DNA from: Drosophila miranda
Taxonomy: Eukaryota; Arthropoda; Insecta; Diptera; Drosophilidae
Direction: 5' to 3'
NCBI RefSeq assembly: GCF_003369915.1
Contig: NC_046675.1
Coordinates: 5,704,001-5,768,000, forward strand
Length of the DNA: 64,000 bases
Position numbers and translations under genes: made by a program. The notes under the pieces are model-generated. The model did not search any database, was not told the origin of the DNA, and worked only from the letters and a program-made list of their open reading frames with translations. This document shows positions 21,005-33,289 of the stretch, in pieces; positions within the stretch are counted from its first letter, which is position 1; each line of letters starts with the position of its first letter.

Positions 21005-21318
21005 ATTGACGCTAGTGATTAGCTGACGCAGTAGCTGCTAATAGTTGCCGAACTATGCAACGATTTTAGTTCGATTGAAGGAACATTTTAAACACAAACT
21101 GCATTCACGTAACCGATGGGGGGAAAGCTAAGCTTCTCAATTGTCCTAGGAAGATTTTATGCTCTAGTTGTTAAGAACGTTGTACGCTTTTAGACATGCC
21201 GATGAAAGATAGTTGCTAAAAATATCTCGTTATTTCCACTCCACCTCCAGAGCTGTTTTCAATTTTTGGTTAGGTTACGCATACTTTTTATTTCCATGTT
21301 TAAAGGAACGTCTATAGT
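21005..21318. other. Spacer between convergent trus and FBXO9 genes
   Basis: 3' UTR sequence for both genes; no frame or structure of note. Confidence 0.5.
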
Positions 21319-22712
21319 TTAGACCAATGGTGCATCGGCGTCTAGGTGATAACTCTTTACAGGTGAGAACCACAGCGAGGGATACTTTGCGTCCGTCAGG
21401 TCAAAGTCGGAGCTGATGTCGACCTTGTTGCGCTTCTGCACCAGCGTGTAGTGCGACCACACCAACTGAGCACAGCGCCGCTTGGGTGAGTGTGTGATGC
21501 GCAGCTCGATCAGAAACTGTGTGGTGTTCGAGTCCTCGTCCAACGGCATGACGCTGCCACGTCTCTGGCGCATATGCCCAGTGGTGCCCCTTGTCTGTGA
21601 CGACTTCTGCAGGACCAGCGTTACTGTGTTGCCAAACAGCCGGTAGCGTCCACGCAGAACATCTGGGCGTATGTTGTGCAAGTTCCGAATCTTGGTGACT
21701 CCCTGGGATGGCTCGTCGGCGCTCGTCATCATCAGAACCTTGCCATCGGGCATGAATCGAATATACCGGTAATATTCCACAAGCTGTACAGGTCGATAGA
21801 ATTGGTCCTGAAAACTGTTCTCGCCCATTCGCAGGTACGTGGTTTTGCTAATATAACATCCGCTGAAATTAACTCTCTCCCGACGAATAAACATGTCGCG
21901 CCAGGAGCTGTAGACGGTTGTATTCTCCGAATCCTGGGCATCTAAAGTACCAGTGCTGTGGCCCCAAACTCTGCGAAGTAAGAGATTAATATATACAAGA
22001 ATACAATTAGTATATGCAGGGGAAGGACCTACTTAACACATGCCAGTCGCCAAAGCTCCTCCTCTCGTGCATACACGTAGAAGCCTTTGCAGACAGCGGA
22101 GCATTGTTCTAGTGAGCCCATATCCAGCTGTGAAGATACAACCCAGCGCAGGATTCGCATCACAATCTCGGGTGGCAAATCGGAGATGTGTAGTCCAGTA
22201 GAGATGACGCCAGGATCTCGGCTGGATGCCATTAGCTTGCCGTTGTAGACATTTTCTTGACTTAGGTCATGCTGGAACTTTTCATACAAGTTTTCGATCA
22301 ATTTGTCGCCGCCCTCTATCCCCTCGGACTGCGGCTGCCCAAGATCAAGTTGCTTGGCGAAGTCACTGGCCAGGTTATTATACTTTTTGCTGGCCTCGTT
22401 GTTTAGTTTCTGCTGCTCATAGAACTTGAACTCAATATCAGGTACGATCTGCGTGGCCTTGCGATAGAAAGGTATTGCGTCGTAGACCTTGCCTCTTTGC
22501 TCCAGTTGCACTGCCGTGCGGTACAGACTCTCCGCTTTGGCCTGCAGGAGATCAGCCTCACTGGCATGGCCATGGCCAGGGACAGTTGACCCGGCGTCCA
22601 CCTGTGTGAGCTCCGCCTGCACTTGTAGCTCCCGCTGCCAGCTTTCGCGGAACGTATCCAGAGCACTTACCCCCTGACCTTGGCCCTCTGTGTCTGAATC
22701 CACTTCCGACAT
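21319..22712 (-). CDS. F-box only protein 9 orthologue
   Basis: complement(join(21319..21970, 22033..22712)), 443 aa. Donor GTAGGT and acceptor TTCGCAG give a frame-true join reading ACVKVWGHS, as in vertebrate FBXO9. The ATG (MSEVDSDTE) is chosen over an upstream non-ATG extension. A TPR-like segment at about 50-105 (LLQAKAESLYRTAVQLEQRG, then AIPFYRKATQIVPD) precedes an F-box at about 180-220 (ISDLPPEIVMRILRWVV, CSAVCKGFY). The C-terminal FBXO9 domain follows (VNFSGCYISKTTYLRMGE, VEYYRYIRFMPDGKV). FBXO9 is the substrate-recognition part of an SCF ubiquitin ligase, reported for TTI1/TEL2 turnover in mammals. It would contact SKP1 proteins such as those of the adjacent array (inference). It converges with trus: the two 3' ends are about 315 bp apart. 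Confidence 0.92.
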
Positions 22713-23371
22713 CGTTGAAAGCACTGGGCGGAAAAGGAAAATAAGTTAAAAATAAATTGCTACATTATTTTAAAGCAATTTCTAACCTGAAATAATTTTA
22801 GTATTTTTTCTTGGACCGTTCAGAAGATGAAACCGAGTAAAATATGTGGGCGAGAACTGTATTTATAATGAAGGGCCGCGCGTATTGCTGATAGTGGCCG
22901 CGGGCTTCACCCCAGAATCTTGTTGTAGTTTTCGATCGGGTGCAACATGTGGCCATTGGTAAGACCCCTAAGATTAAATTTATTCAGATAAAACAGTAAC
23001 GTAACTGTATCTGTACAAGTATGTTGTTTTTCGGTGAATATAGTGGCTGCAAAACCATCGATGGCACCATCGATAAGATCGATGTCCGAGAAAGTAGCGA
23101 TGGGCAAAACTACAAGTCACAATAAATCACTATTCACCAGCCAGGTAATCCTTCTTCCTGATTTGGAACGGAATAGCTGTTAAATTGTATCCCGCCTGTG
23201 ATCTAGAATTATTAGTTGATCACTACCGTGACTCGTGAGAACGGTTTTCATACCTATCGATATCGACACGTTTGTTGATAAAACAGCTGAATTCAACGAG
23301 GTGTTTTTGTTGTTTAGATTTTGTTAAAAAAATGTTTAAAAATCAAAGAAAAAGAAAAGACTGAAGCAATC
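22713..23371. promoter_or_regulatory. Divergent promoter region of FBXO9 and RPC3 genes
   Basis: Holds a perfect DRE, TATCGATA, at 23255-23262 and a cluster of ATCGAT motifs at 23057-23087. A short minus-strand frame at 22907-23107 is discussed among the findings. No other gene is seen. Confidence 0.5.
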
Positions 23372-25253
23372 ATGTCTGCGGACTACGCTCATCTGTGCTC
23401 TGCGATTGTGGAACAGTGTTTCGGGAAAGCGTTGCAGTCGGTGTCTGATTGTTTGTTTTCGGCAACCACGCGGACATTGTCGCAAATCGCGAGCGCCACA
23501 AAGCTATCCCGCAAAGAGGTAGGACTAGCACTGTCGGTGCTAATTAATTTTCGTTTAGTGAACTTCGAAGCCACCAAATTGAATCCGTTTGTCCCAGAAT
23601 ATTCCCTTAGTCGTCAAGATATTCTCTGTCTGCTGCGTTACCCGCGGTAAGCCATCGCCGTCCCATACAAAATCGAGCATGACAAAATAACGAGAATTCG
23701 CTTTAGGTACATTCATATGGTGCAAAAAAAGTATGGAAGTATTGGTGCATCTATTGCAGAGGAGCTGATCAGCGCGGGCTCGGATACAGCGAGCGCGACA
23801 CTGATCAAATGCCTATCAGAGGAAGATACCAGGGCGGATAGTGCCGAATCCTACCGCAACATCTTTCTGCAAATGATAACCGATCACTATATCATTAAAA
23901 GGCCGGAGCTAATATTGTCGGAAGAGCAGGGTGAGGTCCTGCCGAAATTCGAGAGCAACGAGTGTGACTATTTCAGGCACCCCAATGTTGATCTTCAGCT
24001 GATAGAGAAGATCAGAAGAGGCGAGGCAACATTAGCAGAAGCCGGGGACAGTAACATGATCTGGAACGTCAACTATGACCGTTTCCATCAGGACTTTCGG
24101 GATGCCATCATGATAGACGCCATTGAACGCAAGCTGGGGGAAAATGCTTCCGAATGCTTTCGTTTCATATTGAAGATAATGTACAAAACAACGGATCCAT
24201 GGCAGCGCGTGGGTATAAGGACTCTTAATGTGTCAAGGCACAGCTAAAAACTGTTGCTTCATCTCTCACATACAGAAACTATCCAACCAAATCACATTTG
24301 TGGATATTAAGCAGACAATCGAGAAGAAATCGAACAATCTGGATCTTATGAAGCACTTGGATCAGTACATAACTTTACTAAGTAATAATAATCAACCAGA
24401 GAGTTGGGCGAATTCCTACAACATGTTTGGTTTACACATTTTAGCTGAAGACTCCCTTGGTTTCCTTCGAAGAGTGGGTGACATGGGTGGCGGTCTGTAT
24501 GTTGTGGATATGGAACATGCGTTTCAGTCGCTTGCCTTTGCGTGCATTGAGTCTGTGATTACTGAGCGTTTTGGTTCAAAAGCGGCACGAATATTTCGAG
24601 TGATACGCTTCAAGAAATTTATAGAACAAGAGGATTTGCAGAAAGAGGCCATGATACCGGCCAAGGAGGCCAAATCACTTGCCTACAATTTGTTCCAGGA
24701 TCAGTTTATTCACGTCAAGGCGATCAAGAAAGCTGGTGGCGGGGGCAATGGTCTGGCAAAGGCCTTCTATCTCTTTCAGATCAAGGAAAAGGATGTGAGA
24801 TAATTTGGATAAAAAACTGATTTAAAAAATATTATATCTAATTTCCTCCATGCAGTCTGTGAGGATGTTACTGGACGTTTGCTACAAGTCCCTCTATAAC
24901 GCCATCGAGCGTTCAAACTTTGAGAAAAATGAGCACACGGGTCTTATAGATAAATCACTAAGACTGGACTGCATAGTGGAGACCATGATGGAGCGTGGAG
25001 AATCTGACGAATACATTGCCGAGGTAAATCCAGGTTTTAACAACTGTACAATGGTGTCTGAGAGGTCTGTCTCTTTGCATTTCAGCTTGTGGAGACATTC
25101 ACACCACCCGAAGTTGAGATCCTTAATAAGGTCAAAAATCGCATAAAGACCTTATCGAAGGCCGAACTGACAATGGACCAAACCATCTTCCTTCTGCAAA
25201 TGTACCAGCATCATTGTACAATTTTACCAACTGTCATTGGAAAATATAAATAA
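23372..25253 (+). CDS. RNA polymerase III subunit RPC3 (POLR3C/Rpc82)
   Basis: join(23372..23646, 23707..24208, 24276..24794, 24856..25023, 25086..25253), 543 aa, close to human RPC3 (534). All five exons join in frame; the first in-frame ATG gives MSADYAHLCSAIVEQ. RPC3 has four winged-helix domains. Recognisable blocks are the first one (VGLALSVLINFRLVNFEA), then LRYPRYIHMVQKKYG, DMGGGLYVVDMEHAFQSLA, ERFGSKAARIFRVIR, MIPAKEAKSLAYNLF, SVRMLLDVCYKS, and the coiled-coil C-terminus ending in MDQTIFLLQMY. With RPC6 and RPC7 it forms the polymerase III subcomplex that supports promoter opening and initiation at tRNA and 5S genes in the nucleus. It converges with Vac14; the two stop codons are only about 166 bp apart. 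Confidence 0.93.
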
Positions 25254-25419
25254 TAATCGTAAAGCAATCGAAGAGATTCGAATAATATTATTTATTGAGA
25301 AAATCAAATGCAAGGTTACTATCGAATTTCAGGCAGTTTCATGTTTATTAAAACAGAAATGCGATTGACTGCACGATTAATCACAGGTTATTTAAATAAA
25401 ATATGCTTAAAAAGATGTA

Positions 25420-28005
25420 TTACTCTGGCGTAATTACGCTACGCTTTCGATGCACGATTCGCTGCTCCCGGTGTGCCTTTTGCAATTTGATGAAATGCTG
25501 TTGCAGGGCATCAAAATCGATCCCGCTCTTGTATTCCAGCGAATTGCGCTCATCGCTAAGCGGGAAACAGAAAAGGATGTGCATAAGTGGCTATCAATAG
25601 GAGAATATTGAATCATCTTACATGCGATCCTGGCCCCAATAGTTGGGCACGCACTGAAGACGGTTGCGAAGGGTGTCGAAGGCCTCCGTTTGGGGCAGCA
25701 GCATGAGAATGCCAAACAGAGCGTGTGCCAAATATTGTGCATCGGCGCCATTGTTCGCTTTCGATACGAGCGTTAGCCGTAGCGTTGCAAATATTGGGGA
25801 TTCAATCAACTGTACAAGCTTATCCAGTTCGTTCAGCAGTTCCAGGGTCACTTCAACATCAGAACTTTATGGAACAAATAAGCAAAAGTAAGCGAAAGGG
25901 TTGTGTGGATATGAAGGAATTACCTACAATAGTACGACCAGCTGGGAAACATGTTGATAGCTTTGCGCCAGTAAGCACAGCGACAGGGTAGACACCGGGC
26001 AGTGGGCCCAGCTCTTGTAGAGGCATTGAAACAGATCGGCAGACTTTTCGTTGGAAATGTTTCGCAAGCTGGTACGCAGCTCGAACAGCTCCGTGGAGGT
26101 CAACAGAATGATGTTCAGCATGCGCACCACAGTGGAGGCAAACTTCAAGTTGGGCACTTCCTCTGCAATGATCTCAGCGAATGTGCGGTAGATGTATTCA
26201 GCATTCAACAGCACACAGAGATTCCTGTTGTATAGCGAAACAACCATTTGTGTAGTTTATGTTTTTGCATATTATGAGAAAAGAATAAATTACCTTATGA
26301 TAAGGCTAGCTCTGTTCTCCAAAATCAGTTTCTCTTCGCTAAAGAGGTTCAATAAGCTAAGTAAAAACTTGCGGTAATGTGTCTTGTTGAAGTCATTGAG
26401 ATCTAGAAAATAAATATAGCAATATCAATTATTTGGGGCTTGATTTTGTCCTTACCCCTCGTATCTTGCGAGTTGACAATCTCCGCCAGAACGGACAGAC
26501 TTTGGAGCACCACCTCGTCAGAGTTGTCGGCGAGCGTGGATAGGAGATTGTTATTCAAATTGCTGGCATGAATGGACATTTCATTTGGAAAATTGGTAAA
26601 CAGATGATGCATCCATTTGAGCACAGCGATTTTTGTGTGCATAGAGTTATGCGTGAGGTACTGCGACAGCACGTCCATAATGGAACGCAAGTCAATCTTG
26701 GCAATGGTCTGCGTTTTGAGTTCCTTGGTGGAAACAAGGCGCATCATCGAGCTGTTCACAGACACGGCGCACTCCTTTATGCCTAAGAAAGAGAATATAC
26801 TGCTGTAATTCAATTCAGCTTGTGCGCCAGATCTGACGAGTCTTACTCCGTTTGGATTCCACATTATATTCGAGGCAGGGCAGTATAGCTGTGAATATAC
26901 CGCCGGCAAAGGGCAATACATTTGGTCCAAATATTTGCACGAATTCCCGAATCCAGGTGATGGCAATCGATTTGATCAGCTCGTTGGGCGACTGGGCATG
27001 GGTGATCAGCGTATTAATGGTGTCCTCCATCCGTACCGAGGACGAGTCGTTGCGTATCGACTTCAGAAACTGGCTAATCGTCGTCTCGCACATGCGCTGT
27101 ATTTCAGGTGTGTTATCCTCGAGCATAACGAACAGGCCATCCAGGATCTCCGTGAGATAGTTGACCATGTTGATATCTGGGACCGCATTTAAGATTGATA
27201 TCCATGAGATTACATATTGGCGTCCGAACGCATCCTTAACGTAGATATGCTCTCTAAGCAGTGGAATGAACGCCTCCAGGTTGAAGGTCTGTGAGGATTC
27301 TGTAACAATATCCTTTTTGCAGGAATGTTGAGAAAGTTATTCTGTGACCACCAAAGCCATTTTAACCAGCATACCTTCAACAAACGGTCCAACAGTTCGC
27401 TGCCATCCTTCACCATTTGATCAGAGTCCGTGACTAGCCTGGAAAGTGCACCAAACAGCTCTGGAAAGAAGGGTATAATAGCGGAGCGGGCCACCTTGAC
27501 CACATTGTACAGCGATTCACAGGCAAAATAACGGACGCGCAAATCTGGATCGGAGAGGCAATTCAATATGGGCGTCACAAGTTCATTGACGTACTTATCC
27601 GAGTCCTGCCACCGAGAAATTAATATATGTCTATCTGTTCTGCGTGTTCGTGACTAATTGGCAAAACATACCTTTCCCAGCCCTAATCCAGTAGCGGCCA
27701 GTCCGATAAGAGCCCCTTTGCGGCGATTCGCGTCCCGTGATGTGGCATAGTCATTAGACAAGACTTCAATTAGTTTACGAATTTGACCCGAGTTGTTCTT
27801 GTGGTTGAATTCCGTCACCATTCTTCATGGGAGTGCAACAGAATCCAGTCAAAATGTTTTGATTAGGTGTGACGACCTGGGTACGACTCTTTTTGGGTTC
27901 TACGTACTTTTCGATCTCTTGGGAGGCCAACTTTCGTTTCTCGTACACCTTGTCGCCCAGCGCCTTGGCGCAGGATTCACTCAGCGGTGCATAGGGGGGC
28001 TCCAT
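25420..28005 (-). CDS. Vac14: Vac14, scaffold of the PIKfyve lipid kinase complex
   Basis: complement(join(25420..25555, 25622..25864, 25928..26224, 26294..26402, 26456..26782, 26847..27312, 27375..27605, 27672..27822, 27908..28005)), 685 aa, human 782. All nine exons keep phase. The start is [20 protein letters not shown]. Blocks shared with human VAC14 include [51 protein letters not shown]-like ([11 protein letters not shown]), [35 protein letters not shown] and a C-terminal [23 protein letters not shown] segment. The protein is a HEAT-repeat scaffold that binds Fab1/PIKfyve and Fig4 and controls PI(3,5)P2 on endosomes and lysosomes. The acceptor of exon 2 (CCATGAAG at 27823) is weak and is the least certain border. 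Confidence 0.92.
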
Positions 28006-28750
28006 TTCATAAATTTCTTTAAACAACAAATAAAAACAATAGCCTGTGGGCGGTTGCGAACAGTATGACCCTCAGAAATATACCAAAATATACCATCCAA
28101 TATTCGAAATATACCGAAGAAAAAATGAAGTTATCGCCCCTCTATTTAAACAGGTGAAAAACTTGAGTAAGGCCGCGGAAAATAATACTGTATTTAAATT
28201 CTCATTGTAGATCCATCCTATACCCACTAGTCGACAATGAATTCAGCGTTTTCCTCTATCCATGATCAGGAGATTACAAAATGGGCTCCAATTGAATCAC
28301 CAGCAGCCTTGGCTAGGACCTTCAGCACTGCAGACGTGCTAGTCCACCCTTTTATTTGATTTGCTGATTTGTCAACAAAAAATTAAGGCATAAAACGCAA
28401 GTTCGAATGAAAAGTTACTTCATTTGACCACTTGTTGCTTTTGGGCATCTTTATACCCTATTTCTTTTGATTAATACTAGAATACTGCTTTCCACGCTGC
28501 TTTGAAACGAAATTAACAATGACTTTTTCAACTTGTGAGCGACATAACAGAGCAAAAGGTAGAAGTTAAAAAAAGTGTCGAAATTCTTTTAAATAGTACA
28601 TATAAACAAAAATTTATTTCAGACTTTTTGCTAACTTAGACGTTTACAATTGGTTGCTAACATAAATCTAAACAATTAAGTTGCTAATACTAAGACAGTT
28701 TATGGAGAGAGATCCACTATCATTGTTATCACTTTTTAAACTATGCATAA
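28006..28750. other. AT-rich spacer between Vac14 and the Hsp70 cluster
   Basis: No supported gene. Near 28078-28117 the motif ATATACC/AAATATACC occurs four times at short spacing. The rest is AT-rich with no long frame. Confidence 0.4.
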
Positions 28751-28813
28751 AATGAACTTTAAATCCATCAATGTATGAAAATCTCTATGGCTTCGGCTCC
28801 TTAAAAGTGTCCC

Positions 28814-30739
28814 TTAGTCGACCTCCTCGACAGTGGGTCCAGAAAAGCCTCCAAATCCGCCGGCCTGCTGGCCACAGTTGGCTCCTGCCGCAGGACCTGC
28901 CGCAGCGCCCTGCTGATGAATCTTGGTCATTATCGGGGAACAGTGCTTGGTGAGCTCCTCCATCTTGTGGTCGAACTCCTCCTTCTCGGCGGTGGTGTTC
29001 ATGTCCAGCCACTTGATGGTCTCGTTGCACTTCTCCAGAACGGAAGCTTTATCGGCCTCGCTCAGTTTATCGGATCTGGCCTGTTCCACGGCCTGCTTGA
29101 CGTTGAAGACGTAACCCTCCAGGCTGTTGCGCGAGGATACGCGCTGGCGCTGCTTCTCATCCTCGTCGGCGTAGCGCTCTGCCTCGTTCACCATGCGGTC
29201 GATATCAGCTTGGGATAGGCGGCCCTTGTCGTTCTGTATGGTAATGTTCTTGGCCTTGCCCGTGCTCATTTCCTTGGCAGTGACGTTGAGGATGCCGTTG
29301 GCGTCCAGGTCGAAAGTGACTTCGATCTGAGGCACGCCTCGCGGTGCTGGGGGAATTCCCGACAGCTCGAAGGTGCCCAGGGCGTTGTTGTCCTTGGTCA
29401 TTGCGCGCTCGCCCTCGAACACCTGGATGGACACTCCGGGCTGGTTGTCGGCGTACGTCGAGAAGGTCTTGGTCTGCTTTGAGGGAATGCGGCAGTTGCG
29501 CTCGATCAGCTTTGTCATCACTCCGCCAGCAGTCTCTATGCCGAGGGAGAGCGGCGCCACATCCACCAGCAACACGTCCTGGATCTTGCCGCTTTGGTCG
29601 CCACTGAGGATCGCGGCCTGGACAGCAGCGCCGTAGGCCACCGCCTCGTCTGGATTGATGGACAGGTTGAGGCTCTTGCCGTTGAAGAACTGTTGGAGGA
29701 GGCTCTGCACCTTAGGGATGCGCGTTGAGCCGCCTACGAGCACAATGTCATGGATCTGGCTCTTGTCCATCTTGGCGTCGGTGAGGGCCTTCTCCACCGG
29801 CTGCAATGTGTTCCTGAAGAGGTCGGCGCACAGTTCCTCGAAACGTGCGCGGCTCATCTTGGTGTAGTAGTCGTGGCCCTCGAACAGAGCGTCTATCTCA
29901 ATGGTCGCCTCCGTGCTGGAGGAGAGGGTGCGCTTCGCCCGCTCGGCCGCCGTTCGGAGGCGTCGCAGAGCACGAGGGTTGGAGCGCAGATCCTTCTTGA
30001 ATTTACGCTTGAACTCGTCTGCCAGGTGTGTGACCAGTCGGTTGTCAAAGTCCTCGCCGCCCAGGTGGGTGTCTCCGGCAGTGGCCCGCACCTCAAACAG
30101 GGATCCCTCGTCGATGGTCAGGATGGACACGTCGAAGGTTCCGCCGCCCAGGTCGAAGATGAGCACGTTGCGCTCACCCTTCAGATTCTTGTCCAGGCCA
30201 TAGGCCAGCGCGGCCGCAGTCGGCTCATTGACGATTCTGAGCACATTGAGGCCTGCGATGCGGCCAGCATCCTTCGTGGCCTGGCGCTGTGAGTCGTTGA
30301 AGTAGGCAGGCACTGTGATGACTGCGTCTGTGATGGTCTGGCCCAGATAAGCCTCGGCCGTCTCCTTCATTTTGACCAGCACCATCGAGCTGATCTCCTC
30401 CGGGGAAAAGCGCTTCGCTTCGCCCTTGAACTCAACGCCAATCTTTGGCTTGCCTCCATCGCTTACCACCTTGAACGGCCAGTGCTTGATGTCCTCCGCA
30501 ATCTTGGGATCGTCGTACCTGCGCCCAATCAGGCGCTTCGCATCGAACACTGTGTTCTTCGGGTTCATCGCCACCTGGTTCTTGGCGGCGTCGCCAATCA
30601 GACGCTCCGACTCTGTGAATCCCACATAGCTGGGCGTCGTCCGGTTTCCCTGGTCGTTGGCGATGATCTCCACCTTTCCGTGCTGGTAGACACCCACGCA
30701 GGAGTACGTGGTGCCCAAGTCGATGCCAATAGCCGGCAT
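28814..30739 (-). CDS. Hsp70: Heat-inducible Hsp70, copy 1 (divergent)
   Basis: Intronless, 641 aa, cytosolic/nuclear Hsp70. The nucleotide-binding domain (about 1-380) has [27 protein letters not shown] and [13 protein letters not shown]. The substrate-binding domain follows (about 390-510, with [15 protein letters not shown]), then the lid and the tail [15 protein letters not shown], whose EEVD binds TPR co-chaperones. Lack of introns is typical of stress genes that must be expressed when splicing fails. This copy differs from the three tandem copies by R for G in [10 protein letters not shown] and keeps T in MEELTKHC. It is transcribed away from copy 2, and its promoter has a complete HSE core. 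Its 3' flank is AT-rich and diverges from the other copies soon after the stop. Confidence 0.98.
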   Translation of the reverse strand: MPAIGIDLGTTYSCVGVYQHGKVEIIANDQGNRTTPSYVGFTESERLIGDAAKNQVAMNPKNTVFDAKRLIGRRYDDPKIAEDIKHWPFKVVSDGGKPKIGVEFKGEAKRFSPEEISSMVLVKMKETAEAYLGQTITDAVITVPAYFNDSQRQATKDAGRIAGLNVLRIVNEPTAAALAYGLDKNLKGERNVLIFDLGGGTFDVSILTIDEGSLFEVRATAGDTHLGGEDFDNRLVTHLADEFKRKFKKDLRSNPRALRRLRTAAERAKRTLSSSTEATIEIDALFEGHDYYTKMSRARFEELCADLFRNTLQPVEKALTDAKMDKSQIHDIVLVGGSTRIPKVQSLLQQFFNGKSLNLSINPDEAVAYGAAVQAAILSGDQSGKIQDVLLVDVAPLSLGIETAGGVMTKLIERNCRIPSKQTKTFSTYADNQPGVSIQVFEGERAMTKDNNALGTFELSGIPPAPRGVPQIEVTFDLDANGILNVTAKEMSTGKAKNITIQNDKGRLSQADIDRMVNEAERYADEDEKQRQRVSSRNSLEGYVFNVKQAVEQARSDKLSEADKASVLEKCNETIKWLDMNTTAEKEEFDHKMEELTKHCSPIMTKIHQQGAAAGPAAGANCGQQAGGFGGFSGPTVEEVD

Positions 30740-30995
30740 TCTGTTTCTGTTTATGTTTTCTGGCTGCGTTTAAGATGCACTGGAACGTGTATTAGTTTCT
30801 GCTTTTACTATCGCAGGTAGTTTGTTCTTCTCAATGCGTATGGTTTCTTCTTTTGTTCAGTTTGAGTTTTTTCAAAATGGTTTACTTTGCTTTTTGCAGT
30901 TGTTTTGGCTTTTGGTAGCTCGCTTTGTTTCACTTTTGAGATGTGTTCTCTTCGCTTGTTTGAATTGAATTGCTTCGAAGAGAAACTGGCGGCTG

Positions 30996-31170
30996 TATTT
31001 ATACCTGGCCGCTCTCCATTCGAAACTTCGGGAGCTCTCTTCTAGAAATATCTTGAATGTTACCCTGAATCGCGTGCGTCAGAGCGAGACAACTAGTCTT
31101 GGCAGCTGGCAGCGGCCTCAGAGAGAGAGCACAAACAGCTTGTACTCGTGAGAGAGGGTCGACGAAATTT
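30996..31170 (-). promoter_or_regulatory. Heat-shock promoter of Hsp70 copy 1
   Basis: TATAAATA lies at 30996-31003 (minus strand). Upstream are HSE-type GAA/TTC inverted units: CGAAGTTTCGAA near 31018-31029 and TTCTAGAA near 31039-31046. GAGA-factor type runs (AGAGAGAGAG) are at 31119-31128 and 31150-31157. HSF and GAGA factor control of fly Hsp70 is established; binding here is inferred. Confidence 0.8.
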
Positions 31171-31257
31171 CTCGACGTTTCCTGTGGCCAAAGTATCTGC
31201 GAGGTTCGAGTATCTGACCTACCGCAACAAGCGGCTTGTTTTGGGAATCTAGAAAAT

Positions 31258-31443
31258 TCTGATGATTTCCGGAAGTTTTTATGTCCATATAAAACATATG
31301 TACATACAGTATTTCTTAACTTGCTTCCGGAGAAAGTAAATGATATCTATTTTAAGGGAAATAATTGATATCGAGGCGTAAAAGCTCAATTCTCAAATAG
31401 AAAGCGGACTGCAGGGCAAACAGTAGGGGGCTACCATACACTA
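31258..31443. other. Spacer between Hsp70 copy 1 promoter and the transposon
   Basis: Unique AT-rich sequence outside the inverted repeat; no gene or clear motif seen. Confidence 0.35.
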
Positions 31444-32739
31444 CTGGCCAAAATAATAAGTACATCGGTGTCGTGCTAGTTTGTTATGGAATAGCTCGAA
31501 TGTTTGTAAATGTATGGATGCCAAATATTTAAATCAAAAATTAAAGTGGGGAACCATCTTAATAAAATTCTATGCATACATTTTTGGTGAATGGGCATTT
31601 TTGGTCTGGCAAAATAATGAGTACACTGGTGCTATTTATAAATTTTAAAGGATTAGATAAGGATTTGGTCAAAGGATTGTTGGTTTTTATTGAGTTCCTT
31701 CATATTTAAGTACATGAGAGTTAAAAAAAATTCTTTAGATAGGCCGTACTGCTGAAGAAAAGAAGTTTTGGACGCTCGGTATTTTTTGTTCAGAATGCAT
31801 TAATATCTAAAGTGCTTATTGAAAATCGAGGATGGAAGAAGAAATGTTTACAAACAACGGACATCCGCATCATCAGTCTTGCAGAAAAGGATCAGTTCAT
31901 GTCTTCCAAGGACATATCCGCTCAAATTGGCAAAGACAAATCAGGTCTGATGGCTCGTCGGAGACTTCAATATACAGACCTAACAGGACGTATAGTCCGA
32001 AAAGTTCCCTTACTCCGAGTCAAAATTTTGAAGATGAGGCAAAAAGTCGTTGAAAATCATTTGGCATGGTCTGGGTCAGATGGGTCTTAAAAGTGGAATA
32101 ATATATTATTGAGAGACGAAACAAAAATAAATCCTTTTAATAATGACTCCAGAAGATGTATACAACGACCCAAAGGCAAAGAATTCGACTTCCGGTACAA
32201 AAAGAAAATGGTTAAGAACGGAGGCCGATGTATAGGTATCTGAGGCTATTTTTCTTGGCATGGCCGGTACATCGCATAACTGATCATGTGATCCAATTCG
32301 GGTATAAAAACATATTGACAGACATTATACAACCTAATGCTGAGGAAAACATGCCCTTGAGATGGGTATTTCTACCGGAAAATGACCCAAAGCACACCTC
32401 AAAGGTGGTGAAGGCTTGGTTTACGGAAAAAAATTTAAACGTTATGGCTTGGCTAAGTCAGTCTCCTGACATAAACCCATTTGAAAACCTTTGGGGTGAC
32501 TTAAAACGTCGAATTAGTAAAAATGCTTTTCGAAAAGAAAAAGAATTGTGGAGAATTTGTGCAAAAAACGTGGTGTGAGATTCCAGTGGAGACTTGCCGC
32601 AAACTTATTGCTTCCAAAATAAGTGTTGCTATATAGGATACTAGTAAAAGATTATAAATTATAAGAAAAAAGTGGACAAATTTTGATACGCTTTTAGTTT
32701 TTCGCTTTGTAGAATTGCTGTACTTATTATTTTGGCCAG
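31444..32739 (+). mobile_element. Tc1-like DNA transposon, full-length but decayed
   Basis: 1,296 bp with 20-bp terminal inverted repeats, CTGGCCAAAATAATAAGTAC at 31444-31463 and its complement at 32720-32739. TA precedes the left end. An internal partial copy of the terminus (CTGGCAAAATAATGAGTAC, near 31606) gives an IR/DR-like left end. The transposase is broken: an N-terminal helix-turn-helix part is readable at 31812-32090 and the C-terminal part at 32228-32578. The latter has ENDPKHTS and SQSPDINPFENLWGDLK, the DD34E signature of Tc1 elements, but the second catalytic aspartate (normally QDNDPKH) is glutamate here. A 29-bp deletion after CGCAAACTTATTGC (about 32610) is absent from the two partial copies. 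Inactive. Confidence 0.85.
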
Positions 32740-33235
32740 CCCTTATTTATGATTTTAAGGTTTAATCGATCATAAAATATATATTTGAAATGAAAAATGC
32801 TTGTGATAAATATTTGTATAGTCTATTGTAGGTTAGAATATCCCTGACCAGGGATGCCTTTTGGCACGAACAGACGTTTCAGATACCAAATAAAAGACCT
32901 TCATAATCTGTGGACCCTGTAATGGGAATTTTAGATTTTTCATATTAAGGCAAAAGGCTATGTACCTTATATTTATGATAACTTTAATTCCTTTATTTAT
33001 TAATTCCCTCAGAAATAGAATCGTAACGGGTCCAGATTCATCCATTTCACTATCTCTCGAGATGGGGATTTTCGTGTTGAAAAAATAACCATTTGACCTA
33101 GATCACAAATTTTTTATTTTTATACTAAAGAATATAATCCAGATTTGGGTATCTCGCGTTAATTGCTCATCAAACATTAAGGTAAAAGTATGTATTGTAT
33201 GTATTTGTATTGATATGCTCCAGAAATCAACCGAA
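32740..33235. other. Upstream spacer of Hsp70 copy 2, repeated before copies 3 and 4
   Basis: About 500 bp between the transposon and the Hsp70 promoter. Near-identical copies lie at 39482-39980 and 46224-46725 (a minus-strand frame of 70 codons, 32833-33045, is preserved in all three). The copies are recent, so preservation of this frame says little. It is not part of the inverted repeat with copy 1. No product recognised. Confidence 0.4.
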
Positions 33236-33289
33236 TTTTCTAGATTCCCAAAACAAGCCGATTGTTGCGGTAGGTCAGATACTTGAACC

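Larger units (their letters stand above)
28750..31257 (-). repeat. Left arm of the Hsp70 inverted repeat
   Basis: The segment from the 3' flank of Hsp70 copy 1 to GCGGCTTGTTTTGGGAATCT (31229-31248) is the inverted match of 33236-35720 around Hsp70 copy 2, covering promoter, leader, CDS and 3' flank. The arms are separated by about 2 kb that includes the Tc1-like element. The 3' flank is the least alike part, the CDS nearly identical. Confidence 0.88.

Noticed and set aside
29750-30292. 180-codon frame antisense to Hsp70 (also at 34198, 40943 and 47682)
   Set aside because: Long antisense frames over Hsp70 are a known result of biased codon use; the four copies are not independent evidence.
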